DNA of 64,000 nt, taken from Planctomycetota bacterium (GTDB taxonomy: Bacteria > Planctomycetota > Planctomycetia > Pirellulales > UBA1268). A program made the translations under genes and the position numbers. Each line of letters starts with the position of its first letter. The first letter of the stretch is position 1. Under the pieces are notes generated by a model. It searched no databases, was not told where the DNA came from, and was given only the letters and a program-made list of their open reading frames with translations. The stretch covers positions 43,482 through 107,481 of the forward strand of contig VGZO01000011.1 of NCBI GenBank assembly GCA_016872555.1, written 5' to 3'. This document shows positions 48,792-57,305 of the stretch, piece after piece.

Positions 48792-48907
48792 GAGGGGCTC
48801 CGACATGGTTCCAGTGTCCCGAACGGTGTACCATCCGCTGGACCGGGTGTCACCGGATCACCGTTTTTTCAGGCTTACCGTTCTGCCAGGCCTCCCGGAG
48901 GGCGCTC

Positions 48908-49732
48908 ATGAAGGGCCGCATCAACCACTCGCTCGTCTACTGGTGCTACAACATCGCCGGCGACCATTGGGATCTCGAGACGATGTGCGGGATCGCCAAG
49001 AAGCTCGGCTGCACGTCGATCGAGATCCTCGAGGCCGAGCATTTTCCGACACTCGTCCGCCACGGGCTGTCCTGCGCCCTGGCCGCCAACGGCATGCCCG
49101 GCGCGCCGTTCATGCGCGGCTTCAACAACCCGCGCTACCACGACGAGGTCATCGAGCGCACCAGCCGCACGATCGACGCCTGTGCCGCCCACGGGATGCC
49201 CGCGGTGATCGCCTTCACGGGATACAAGTGGCGCGACGCCGACGATCCTGCCAGCGGCGAGATCAGCCGCGAGGAGGGAGCGGCGGCCTGCGTGGCGGGG
49301 CTGAAGCGGATCGCCACCCACGCCGAGCGGAAAGGGGTGACGATCTGCCTCGAGCACCTCAACACGCGCGACGACACGCACCCGATGAAGGGCCACCCGG
49401 GCTACCAGGGAGACGATCTCGACGAGGTCGCCGACATCGTCCGTCGCGTCGGCTCGCCGCGCGTCAAGCTGCTGTTCGACATCTACCACGTGCAGGTCAT
49501 GCACGGCGACGTCATCCGCCGCCTCGAGCAGTGCCGTGACGTCATCGGCCACGTCCACACCGCCGGCTGCCCGGGCCGCGGCGAGCTCGACGACGACCAG
49601 GAGATCAACTTCCCGCCGATCATGCGGAAGCTCGTCGACATCGGCTACCGGGGCTACGTCGGCCACGAGTTCATCCCGACCCGCGACGCCTTGGCCGGCC
49701 TCGAACAGGCGGTGAGCCGCTGCGACGTCTGA
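48908..49732 (+). CDS. Hydroxypyruvate isomerase-like TIM-barrel protein
   Basis: 274 aa. Conserved residues E149 (ICLEHLNTR), D191 (LLFDIYHVQVMHGD), H217 (GHVHTAG) and E254 (VGHEFIPT) match the Hyi family, which interconverts hydroxypyruvate and tartronate semialdehyde. GGAGG lies 7 bases before the ATG. A glycerate kinase gene, the next step in that pathway, follows convergently 28 bases away, so glyoxylate or hydroxypyruvate use is plausible. Confidence 0.83.
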   Translation: MKGRINHSLVYWCYNIAGDHWDLETMCGIAKKLGCTSIEILEAEHFPTLVRHGLSCALAANGMPGAPFMRGFNNPRYHDEVIERTSRTIDACAAHGMPAVIAFTGYKWRDADDPASGEISREEGAAACVAGLKRIATHAERKGVTICLEHLNTRDDTHPMKGHPGYQGDDLDEVADIVRRVGSPRVKLLFDIYHVQVMHGDVIRRLEQCRDVIGHVHTAGCPGRGELDDDQEINFPPIMRKLVDIGYRGYVGHEFIPTRDALAGLEQAVSRCDV

Positions 49733-49760
49733 CGGGAGCAGGCGCGGGTCGGGCCCGCGG

Positions 49761-51137
49761 TCACAGGCGCGCGAGCACGACGCGCAGGTCGGCGACGTTG
49801 GTGCCGGTGGGACCGGTGACGATCAGGCCGCCGCCGCGCGACAGGAGCGGGCCGGCGTCGCAGCGCGATAGCGCCGCGGCGACCGCTCCATGCGCCCCTG
49901 CCAGCCGGCGCGCCACCGCGGCGTCGACGACGCCACCGGCGGCGGCGGTCGGGCCATCCTCGCCGTCGGTGCCGAGGCTCGCGATCACCAGCCCTTCGGG
50001 CCACTGGCCGCCGGAGCCGTCCGGTTCCGGGGCGAGCGCGCGCTCGAGTGCCGCCAGCACCGTCTGCTGGTTGCGTCCTCCTTCCCCATGGTGGTCGGGG
50101 ACACGGACAGTCGCCTCACCCCCCTCGATCCACGCCAGCGCCGCTCCCTCCCGGCGCGACGCCGTCAGCAGGGCGTGGCCGATCCCGAGGAGTCGGTGCC
50201 CCGCCTCCTCGGCCGGTTCGTCGGCCGCCGGTGGTCGCGGCGCGTCGACGGCGATCCGGTAGCCGAGGTCCTGGGCGGCCGCCCGCGCCGCCGCGACGGC
50301 GGTGGCGTTGTTGCCGACGACACGGTGGCTGACGTGGCACCCCAGCGGTGTGGTCCAGTCGGGGCCGGTCGGCCGGGGCACGGCCGCCGGACCTACTGCG
50401 CCGGCGAGCCGGGCGCGGATCGCAGGGGCCGTCGCGGCGGCGATCCGGAACTGCTCGAGCACGGCCCGGGCCGCCGCCGGATCGGGCGGGGCGGGCATGC
50501 AGGGACCGGAGGCGATCAGGTCGAGCGGGTCGCCGATCACGTCGGAGAGGACGAGCACGACCATCCTCCCGGCGCGGCAGGAGCGTGCCAGGCCACCGGC
50601 CTTGACCCGGCTCAGCGCCCGCCGGACGGTGTTGAGAGGCCCGATTCCCGCCCCGGCGCGCGACAGCTCCCTGGCCACGCCGACCGATTCGGCAAGCGCG
50701 ATCCCTTCGGACGGTGCCTCGAGCAGGGCCGAGCCGCCGCCGGTGATCACCGCGATCGCCAGGTCGTCGGGAGCCAACGCACCGACCAGGTCGAGGATCT
50801 GCTCGGTCGCCGTGACGACCGCGGCGGTCGGCTCGTTGCACCCCAGCGGACGCGTCGCTCGGATTTCGATCCCCCCGCACCATGCCCCCAGGCCGTCGGG
50901 CACGCTCACCAGGCCGGTGACGCGCTGCGGGTCGACGCCGTCGCCGGCGAGTCTGGCCGCGACCACCGCGGCCATCCCGGCCGCCGCCTTGCCGGCGCCG
51001 ACGACGGCGATCCGGCCCACGTTGCCGACGGGGATCGCGTCCGCCGGCAGCGCCCCGACCAGCGCCCCGGGAGTGACCGCGGCCAGGGCCGCGCGCCAGA
51101 TCCGCGCGGCGTCGTCACGCGGCGGGCCCGGGGTCAC
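49761..51137 (-). CDS. Glycerate 2-kinase (MOFRL family)
   Basis: 458 aa from a GTG that overlaps the upstream stop (GTGA). N-terminal kinase domain: IAVVGAGKAAAGMAAVV, AVITGGGSALLEAPSEG, LNTVRRALSRVKAGGLA, LVLSDVIGDPLDLIASGPC. C-terminal MOFRL domain: EGGRNQQTVLAAL, IASLGTDGEDGPTAAAG and GPTGTNVADL. It phosphorylates D-glycerate to 2-phosphoglycerate. The Hyi-like neighbour fits the same pathway. Confidence 0.92.
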   Translation of the reverse strand: MTPGPPRDDAARIWRAALAAVTPGALVGALPADAIPVGNVGRIAVVGAGKAAAGMAAVVAARLAGDGVDPQRVTGLVSVPDGLGAWCGGIEIRATRPLGCNEPTAAVVTATEQILDLVGALAPDDLAIAVITGGGSALLEAPSEGIALAESVGVARELSRAGAGIGPLNTVRRALSRVKAGGLARSCRAGRMVVLVLSDVIGDPLDLIASGPCMPAPPDPAAARAVLEQFRIAAATAPAIRARLAGAVGPAAVPRPTGPDWTTPLGCHVSHRVVGNNATAVAAARAAAQDLGYRIAVDAPRPPAADEPAEEAGHRLLGIGHALLTASRREGAALAWIEGGEATVRVPDHHGEGGRNQQTVLAALERALAPEPDGSGGQWPEGLVIASLGTDGEDGPTAAAGGVVDAAVARRLAGAHGAVAAALSRCDAGPLLSRGGGLIVTGPTGTNVADLRVVLARL

Positions 51138-51988
51138 GGCGCGGAGTCCGGGGAGAGGTTCTTCGGGTCGAAGCGCGACAGGTCGATGCCCCCGCGCGCC
51201 TCCTCCTCGAGCAGCTTGACGCGCATCTCGAGCCGCTCGAGGCGGCGCGCCAGCGCCGCCGGCGACTCGGCGGCGACACCGGCCGGCGCGGGGCGCGGCA
51301 CCGCCGGATAGCCGAGCTGGCGCTGGAGGGCGGCGAAGAAATAGATCGGATCCTTGCCGCGGTTGGCCCGGGCGATCCGTCCTTCGCGCTCGCCGAACAG
51401 GATCACCCGGTCGGGGCCGGTGTCGGGGCGGCCGGCGAGCAGCGCGTCGCGTTTTTCCAGGCGCCAGTACTCGGGGCTGCGGACGCTCACCAGATCGGCG
51501 AGGTCGACGAGCCCGACCTGGCGCGACACGGTGCCGATCCACTCCTTCCAATCGCCGTCGAACAGCGGATCGTCGGCCACCGCGAGCAGGCCCCGGGCGT
51601 AGTCGAGGCGGTTGCGCGACAGGCTCTCGAGCCGGTAGAAGAACAGCCCCTGGGGCGTGGCCCCCTCGGCCCGGTAGGTTGCCTCGCGTTCCAGCACCGC
51701 CAGGGCGGTGCGGACGTCGAAGCGCCCCGACTCCTCCTCCGCCTCGTGCATCACGAAGGTCTGGAAGGCGCTGAAGTAGTGGGGCAGGCGGGCCATCGCC
51801 GTCGACAACGTGCCGACGAGCTTCAGTTCGCCGACCATGTAGTCGATCGCCATCGGCAGCTTCGACGTCGCCAGCACTTCCTCGCCGATCGCGCGGAGCG
51901 CTTCCTGCGCGGCCACGCCCCCGGCGATCCGCTCCGCCAGCACCCGGAACAGGTAGGCCTGTTCGATGTATTCCTCACGGTCGAGCAT
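51134..51988 (-). CDS. Conserved planctomycete protein of unknown function
   Basis: 284 aa, no signal peptide or membrane segment. The N-terminal half is helical (YIEQAYLFRVLAERIAGGV, EEVLATSKLPMAIDYMVGELK); the middle has RLESLSRNRLDYARGLL; the C-terminal third holds a Pro/Ala linker and a coiled-coil helix (RRLERLEMRVKLLEEEARG). I know no function. Its stop overlaps the glycerate kinase start, so the two are translated together. It is divergent from ribBA. Confidence 0.72.
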   Translation of the reverse strand: MLDREEYIEQAYLFRVLAERIAGGVAAQEALRAIGEEVLATSKLPMAIDYMVGELKLVGTLSTAMARLPHYFSAFQTFVMHEAEEESGRFDVRTALAVLEREATYRAEGATPQGLFFYRLESLSRNRLDYARGLLAVADDPLFDGDWKEWIGTVSRQVGLVDLADLVSVRSPEYWRLEKRDALLAGRPDTGPDRVILFGEREGRIARANRGKDPIYFFAALQRQLGYPAVPRPAPAGVAAESPAALARRLERLEMRVKLLEEEARGGIDLSRFDPKNLSPDSAP

Positions 51989-52020
51989 GCCGTTCTCCGC
52001 CGCTCCCGAGGCCCTCTCCG

Positions 52021-52068
52021 CCGGTCAGTCTCCAGCGGCATCCTATAATCGGGGTGCCGCTGGACCGG
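52021..52068 (+). promoter_or_regulatory. TATAAT inside an extended inverted repeat upstream of ribBA
   Basis: A perfect -10 hexamer TATAAT at 52044-52049 sits in the loop of a 9-bp inverted repeat (CCAGCGGCA 52032-52040 with TGCCGCTGG 52055-52063). A further outer repeat CCGGT (52021-52025) / ACCGG (52064-52068) extends it. No good -35 is seen. The region separates divergent genes, so an operator or cruciform controlling ribBA, its neighbour, or both is possible. Confidence 0.6.
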
Positions 52069-52100
52069 CGCCGGAAGAGGTCCGAGCCGCCCGTGGACGA

Positions 52101-52190
52101 CGTGGGCCGGCGCCGGAGGCCGGCGATCCGGGAAACCGCCGTGGTTTCCCCCGGCGCGAGCAGGGACGAAGGCCAAGGCGGGCTTCGGCG
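52101..52190 (+). repeat. Dispersed palindromic repeat, copy D (ribBA leader)
   Basis: Three parts as in copy A: CGCCGG/CCGGCG (52111-52116 with 52120-52125), the middle hairpin GGGAAACC/GGTTTCCC (52130-52137 with 52143-52150), and CGAAG/CTTCG (52167-52171 with 52183-52187). GAAGGCCAAGGCGGGCTTCG parallels A's AAAGGCCACGGAGGGCTTTG. It lies between the TATAAT and the ribBA ATG, 28 bases before the start, so it should be in the transcript. Confidence 0.72.
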
Positions 52191-52217
52191 ACGGGCAGCG
52201 GGACCGCAGGGTTTGAG

Positions 52218-53426
52218 ATGCCGCAGCAATTTTCCACCGTCGAGGCCGCCGTCGCCGCCATCCGCCGCGGCGAGATCGTGATCGTCGTCGACGCCGAGGA
52301 TCGGGAAAACGAGGGAGATTTCGTCTGTGCCGCCTCCCTGGCCGGGGCGGCCCAGGTCAATTTCATGCTCCGTCACGGCCGTGGCCAGGTATGCATGCCG
52401 ATCCTGCCCGACCTCGCCCGGCGCCTCGACCTGCCGATGATGGTCGAGACCAACTCGGCCCCGTTGGGCACGGCGTTCACGGTTCCCGTCGATCACGTCT
52501 CGGCGCGGACGGGGATCACGGCCGCGGAGCGGGCCACGACGATCGCCGCGATCCTCGATCCGGCGACACGCCCCGCCGACCTGGTGCGGCCGGGTCACCT
52601 GTTTCCCCTCGTCGCCAAGGAGGGAGGCGTGCTGCGGCGGGCCGGCCACACCGAGGCGGCCGTCGATCTTGCCCGGCTGGCCGACCTCCCTCCCGCCGGG
52701 GTGCTCTGCGAAATCCTCGACGACACCGGCAACCGGGCCGATCGGGCCACGCTGTTCGCCCTGGCGGCAGAACACCGGCTCGAGATCATCTCGATCGAGG
52801 AGCTGATCCGCCACCGCCGCGTGCGCGAGAAGCTCGTCGAGCGGATCGCCGAGGCCGACCTGCCGACGCGTTGGGGACCGTTCCGGATCATCGCCTACGA
52901 CGTCCGCTTCGAGGCCCAGCAGCCGATCGTCCTCGTGGCCGGCGACCCCGCCGCCGCGCCGGCGGCATTGGTCAGGATTCACTCGTCGTGCTTCACCGGC
53001 GACCTGCTCGACAGCCTGCGCTGCGACTGCGGCGACCAGCTCCACATGGCGCTGGAGCTGATCGGGCGCGAGGGGAGCGGCGTCCTGGTCTACCTGCCGC
53101 AGGAGGGGCGCGGGATCGGCCTGGTCGAGAAGATCCGCGCCTACCAGCTCCAGGACCGCGGCCTCGATACCGTCGAGGCCAATCTCGCGCTCGGCTTCAA
53201 GGCCGACGCGCGCGACTACTGCATCGGCATCCAACTGCTCAAGGACCTGGGCTTGCGCCGGGTGAGGCTGCTGACCAACAACCCCAAGAAGACCGACGCC
53301 TTCATCTACGGCGGGTTCGATCTCGAGGTGGTCGATCAGGTGCCGATCCTGCCGCCGGTGCACGAGTACAACCGGCGGTACCTGGAAACGAAGCGGGAAA
53401 AGCTCGGCCACCGTTTCCCGGGCTGA
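52218..53426 (+). CDS. ribBA: Bifunctional riboflavin enzyme RibBA
   Basis: 402 aa. N-terminal 3,4-dihydroxy-2-butanone 4-phosphate synthase: VVDAEDRENEGDFVCAA (24-40), FTVPVDHVSARTGITAA, GHLFPLVAKEGGVLRRAGHTEA. C-terminal GTP cyclohydrolase II: RIHSSCFTGDLLDSLRCDCG with the zinc Cys residues near 258-271, LPQEGRGIGLVEK and LLTNNPKKTDAF. It starts two branches of riboflavin synthesis. No FMN riboswitch is recognised; its leader carries repeat copy D. Confidence 0.96.
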   Translation: MPQQFSTVEAAVAAIRRGEIVIVVDAEDRENEGDFVCAASLAGAAQVNFMLRHGRGQVCMPILPDLARRLDLPMMVETNSAPLGTAFTVPVDHVSARTGITAAERATTIAAILDPATRPADLVRPGHLFPLVAKEGGVLRRAGHTEAAVDLARLADLPPAGVLCEILDDTGNRADRATLFALAAEHRLEIISIEELIRHRRVREKLVERIAEADLPTRWGPFRIIAYDVRFEAQQPIVLVAGDPAAAPAALVRIHSSCFTGDLLDSLRCDCGDQLHMALELIGREGSGVLVYLPQEGRGIGLVEKIRAYQLQDRGLDTVEANLALGFKADARDYCIGIQLLKDLGLRRVRLLTNNPKKTDAFIYGGFDLEVVDQVPILPPVHEYNRRYLETKREKLGHRFPG

Positions 53427-53547
53427 GCGCCGCGCGTGGTCCGGCGCTGGCATGGAGTGCGCGGCCAGCCGCCGGATACACTGCACGTTCGAGAGGCGCG
53501 AGGCCACCGGGCCACGTTACAGGAACCCTCCGACAGGGAGCCTTGGC

Positions 53548-54498
53548 ATGCGGCAGTTCGCGACGTTTCCCGGGTGGAGTCCGGCCCGTGGTGGGGACCG
53601 TTCCTGGCGACATGTCCTCGCCGTCGCCAGCGTCGTCCTCGGCACGTGCCCCACGGGGGTCGCCGTCGGTGACACCGCAGCGCAATCGTCCGCTGCCGCT
53701 GCGGCGCCGGCCAGCCCCGGCCCTGCTCCCCAAGGGCCGCTGCTGGTCGACCAGATCCTCAGGCGCTACGACCTCAACGGCGACGGCAACGTCGACGAGA
53801 TCGAAGCGTCGATCGGCCAGGCGAAGATCCGTCGTCACCGGTCCCAGCAGCGCGCCGAAAGCAGCATCGATCCGGTCACGTCGCGGCCGCGGTCGCAGTC
53901 GGACCCCACGGCCCCGCTCGGGTTCCATCCGGGGGGCACGACCGCGGCGGAAACCCCTTCCCCGCCCGCTGCTCCCCTGACCGGTTCGGCAGGCTCGTCC
54001 CGGTCGGAGCCGGCGGGGACGAGTGCCTCGGCAGACCGGCAACGGCGGATCATGGAGGTGATCGATCCGCGGCGCGGTCGGACCACCGATCCCGACCCGC
54101 GCGGCGGGACCGGCGCGGAGGCCGCTCAGCGGGGAGCCTCGACGACTCCTGCCCCCACGACGCCGCAGCCGTTCGGCTGGATCCCCGGCGGCGACGGCAC
54201 GGTGTTTCGGGGAGGAAGCTATCCACTGCCCGATCGGTCACGCTCCTCGGCGTCGCGGCGTGGAGGCGGTGCCGGGCCGCTCCTGTCGGGCAGCCCGGGA
54301 GCGGCACCGCGTGGCGGCGTTCCGTCACAAGCGCGCCCGGGATCGGGCACCGGCTCCACACGCTACACGACCCCTCCCTCCTCGCGCGCCACCGTGCCGC
54401 AGCCGTCACGCGGCGGTGGCAAGACATCCGGCTCGTCGGCTGCCCCGTCGGGGAGTGGCGCCGGGGGTCGCGCCGGGAATGGCTCCGGGGGTCGATGA
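53548..54498 (+). CDS. Secreted low-complexity protein with one EF-hand
   Basis: 316 aa. AGGGAG lies 7 bases before the ATG; then a signal peptide (HVLAVASVVLGTCPTGVAVG). One EF-hand-type loop DLNGDGNVDEIE follows LLVDQILRRY, then about 230 residues of Ser/Gly/Pro/Thr-rich sequence with little order. Such secreted EF-hand proteins are common in planctomycetes. A longer frame starts at 53452 but lacks a signal. Function unknown. Confidence 0.68.
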   Translation: MRQFATFPGWSPARGGDRSWRHVLAVASVVLGTCPTGVAVGDTAAQSSAAAAAPASPGPAPQGPLLVDQILRRYDLNGDGNVDEIEASIGQAKIRRHRSQQRAESSIDPVTSRPRSQSDPTAPLGFHPGGTTAAETPSPPAAPLTGSAGSSRSEPAGTSASADRQRRIMEVIDPRRGRTTDPDPRGGTGAEAAQRGASTTPAPTTPQPFGWIPGGDGTVFRGGSYPLPDRSRSSASRRGGGAGPLLSGSPGAAPRGGVPSQARPGSGTGSTRYTTPPSSRATVPQPSRGGGKTSGSSAAPSGSGAGGRAGNGSGGR

Positions 54499-54652
54499 CC
54501 GCGGCCGCGGCGGGCCGGTTTTTCCGCGGACTGTCGGTCGTAGCCGCGGCGACGGGTCCGCCGGCCCGTAGAATTCCCGTCCGATCCCCCGCCGGGTGGA
54601 TGGCAGGGTGTTGCCTGCCCGGGTGGACGTGGTGCGTGGAGCGAGGATCGTG

Positions 54653-57253
54653 ATGCGTTCCCAGAGCGGATTGGTCGTGCGCCGAGGCTTCGCGGCGGTC
54701 GTGGTGACCGTGGCCCTGTTCGCCGTGCTGCCGGTGGCGTCGGCCCAGGAGGGGGAGAGCGCGACAGGCGGCGTCGCCGTGGGTGGGGTTCCGGACACCT
54801 TCGACCGGCTCCGGGAAAAGATCGCCGCGGTCCGCAATGAATCCGGCCGACAGTACCGGGTGATCGTCCTCGGCGACGGCGACGGGCGGTCGGCGACGGA
54901 ACTGCTCGACGACGTCCTCACGCGCTGGCAGCGGCAGCGCGACGACAACTCCCTCTCGGGGCTCGGGGCCGGGTTCGAACCCGACCGCGACGTGACGATC
55001 CTCGTCGACCAGCAGGGCCGGGCGATCGCGATGCGCGTGCCGGAGAAGCTCCGGCGCCAATCGGGGCTCGACGAAAAGACGATCCGCTCCGACCTCATCG
55101 AGCGCGTGTTCGCGGCGCGGGCCGGCGATGCCGGTGTCGCCGACGGGTTGGAAAAACTGATCGCCGCGACGGAGAACCGGATTCTCGAGGCCGCCAAGCG
55201 GGAGCAGGCGCGGGTCGCCGCCGAGCAGGCGCGGGAGGAATCGGCGCGGATGTTCCGCACGCAGACCCTCCCGGCACTGCTCGTCGGCTCGGCGCTCGCC
55301 CTCGGGCTGGCGGCCGTCGCCGCGCAGTGGCTGCGCCACCGGCGGATCGTGCGCGAGGCCCGGCGGAAGATGGCGGCGTTCAAGGAGGAGGTGGTGGCGC
55401 TGTCGGACCTGCTCGACGAGCAGCAGGAGCGCCACCGCATGCTGCCCCACGCCGATCCCGATTTCCGGACGCCGATGCAGGGGCAGACGCAGGCCACCTA
55501 CGAAGGCGTTCAGGAATCGATTCTCCGCTACCGTGAGCGCTGGCTGTCGCTGATGGAGGTCTGGGAGAAGGCCGAGAACCGCATCAAGGACGAGTGGTGG
55601 CTGGGAACGGCGGCCTCGCGCGACGTCATCTCCCTGCTCGAATCCGCCGCCGCCCGGCCGCCGCTCGCCGATGTCGCCGGTGCCTGCCGCGCACCGCTGG
55701 ATCAGCTCGAAGCGGCCCACGAGACCGGCCGCGACCTGGTCGGCCGCCTCGAGACACGGCTCGGGGCGGTCGGCAAGCGCGTGGCGGCCCTGGCCGCGCG
55801 GGGACGCTCGGGGGCGTCGTTCCAATCGGGCCTCGCCGAGGCGAGCCGGGCCCTCGATCTGTCGCGTCACGACGTGGAGAGCGATCCCGTCATGGCCCGC
55901 GGCCGCTTGGAGGGGTCCCTGGCGGCGCTCGACCGTGGCGACGAAGCCCTCGCCGCGTTCGAGGCGGCCGACGACCGGCGCAAAGGCGTGGTCGGTGCGA
56001 TCGACGGGGCCGAGGCCCTCGTCCGCACGCGGCGCGCCGAAGGCTGGTTGCTCGCCGAACCGGGTGCCGATCCGGCGACCCACATCGCCGCAGCGCGGCA
56101 CCACGAGCAGGTCGCCGCCGGGCTGCTCGACGCCGGCGAAGTCGAGGCGGCCGCGGGCCATCTCGACGCCGCCGACCGTGAGGTTGGCGAGACCCTGGCG
56201 CTGGTGGAGAACGTCGCCGCGGCCCGGAAGCGCTGCGAGGAGCTGCTGCCGACGCTGGTCGCGCGGCTCGACGGCTTCGCGACGGCGCGACAGACGGCGA
56301 CCGACGCGTTGCGCTGGCTGGCGGCGGCGGCGGCCGATGACTCGTGGGACGACATCGCCGACAATGTCGCAAAGGCCGACGAGGCGCTGTCGCGGGCGCG
56401 GGCCCTCGTCGGCGAGGCGCGCGTGGCGGCCGAACCCGGCCGGCAGCATTTCTTCCGCGCCGTCGCGCTGTTCGAGGAAGCCGCCCGGCAGGTGGACTGG
56501 GCCTTCGGTTGCCTTTCGGCCATCGGCGAGCGGCAGCGCGAGATCGCGACCCTCGCCGAGGTGCTTCCCGGCCGGATCGCCGACTCCGGCGAGCGCTTCG
56601 CGGGCCTCTCGGAGCGGCTCGATCGGCAGCGCACCGACCGGGCCCGGGCCAACGAACAGTGCCGCGAGGCGGGGCGACTCGTCGAGGTCGCACAGCGCTC
56701 CGTCCGCGTCGACCGGCCCGACTTCCCGCGCACGGCGCAGGTCGTCGACGCGGCCGACGTCGCCCTGGCGCGCGCGGTGGAACTGGCCGACGACGACGAT
56801 CGGCTCGCCCACCAGGCGGCCAGCGCCATCGAGGAAGCCGACGGCCTCGTCAGGCGCGTCGCGTCGTGGTACGGCGACGGGGTGTCGGCCGACGTGACGG
56901 GAGCGGTCAGGGCCCTCGATGCCGCCCGGACGGCTCTCCACGCAAAGCGCTACGAAGACTCGATCGCGGCGGCGGGCGAAGGCTCGCAGCTCGCCCGCGA
57001 GGCCCATGCGGCCGCCACCGCCGAGGCCCGCCGCCGTCGTCAGCAGCGCGAGATGGAAGCGCAGCGGCGGCAGATGGAGGAGGCGTTCGTCAGGATGTCG
57101 CGCGGATCAGGCCCGTGGGTCATCCAGCTCCCCACCGGGCGGATCGCCGGGCCCGATCCGTGGAGCACGCTCGGGCCGGGAGGGCGTGGCGGTGGCGGTA
57201 GCGTGACGGGCGCCGGCGGATGGTCGAGTGGCACGGTCGAGGGGCGCTGGTGA
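54653..57253 (+). CDS. Large membrane protein with TPM-like domain and long coiled coils
   Basis: 866 aa. Signal peptide (AAVVVTVALFAVLPVASAQ); a periplasmic TPM-like domain (RQYRVIVLGDGDGRSATELLDD, VTILVDQQGRAIAMRV, IIRSDLIERVF-type) to about residue 190; a membrane segment (LPALLVGSALALGLAAVAAQWL); then about 600 residues of cytoplasmic helical repeats rich in Ala, Glu and Arg, with an RRRQQREMEAQRRQMEEAF coiled coil near the end and a Gly-rich tail. TPM proteins act in photosystem repair or envelope phosphatase roles, but the long helical part is unlike them. Confidence 0.7.
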   Translation: MRSQSGLVVRRGFAAVVVTVALFAVLPVASAQEGESATGGVAVGGVPDTFDRLREKIAAVRNESGRQYRVIVLGDGDGRSATELLDDVLTRWQRQRDDNSLSGLGAGFEPDRDVTILVDQQGRAIAMRVPEKLRRQSGLDEKTIRSDLIERVFAARAGDAGVADGLEKLIAATENRILEAAKREQARVAAEQAREESARMFRTQTLPALLVGSALALGLAAVAAQWLRHRRIVREARRKMAAFKEEVVALSDLLDEQQERHRMLPHADPDFRTPMQGQTQATYEGVQESILRYRERWLSLMEVWEKAENRIKDEWWLGTAASRDVISLLESAAARPPLADVAGACRAPLDQLEAAHETGRDLVGRLETRLGAVGKRVAALAARGRSGASFQSGLAEASRALDLSRHDVESDPVMARGRLEGSLAALDRGDEALAAFEAADDRRKGVVGAIDGAEALVRTRRAEGWLLAEPGADPATHIAAARHHEQVAAGLLDAGEVEAAAGHLDAADREVGETLALVENVAAARKRCEELLPTLVARLDGFATARQTATDALRWLAAAAADDSWDDIADNVAKADEALSRARALVGEARVAAEPGRQHFFRAVALFEEAARQVDWAFGCLSAIGERQREIATLAEVLPGRIADSGERFAGLSERLDRQRTDRARANEQCREAGRLVEVAQRSVRVDRPDFPRTAQVVDAADVALARAVELADDDDRLAHQAASAIEEADGLVRRVASWYGDGVSADVTGAVRALDAARTALHAKRYEDSIAAAGEGSQLAREAHAAATAEARRRRQQREMEAQRRQMEEAFVRMSRGSGPWVIQLPTGRIAGPDPWSTLGPGGRGGGGSVTGAGGWSSGTVEGRW

Positions 57254-57305
57254 CGGTCCCGGGCCCGGTGTGGATGGGCCGCGGGCACACGTCGCCCCGT
57301 GACGG

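Noticed and set aside
52069..52217. An FMN riboswitch in the ribBA leader
   Set aside because: The conserved FMN aptamer blocks are absent; the structure there is the dispersed repeat.
53395..53423. A GGGAAA...TTTCCC pair at the end of ribBA as a fifth repeat copy
   Set aside because: It encodes the conserved RibBA C terminus (KREKLGHRFPG), spacing differs and the flanking hairpins are absent.
54968..54985. GGGTTCGAACCC, which looks like a tRNA T-arm
   Set aside because: It lies inside the TPM-like coding sequence and no acceptor, D or anticodon arms surround it.
54050..57007. A 985-codon open frame antisense to the TPM-like gene, and similar long antisense frames at 8152-10965 and 27353-30328
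   Set aside because: Composition is Arg/Pro/Gly-rich with no motif, while the opposite strand encodes recognisable proteins. High GC content gives long frames by chance.
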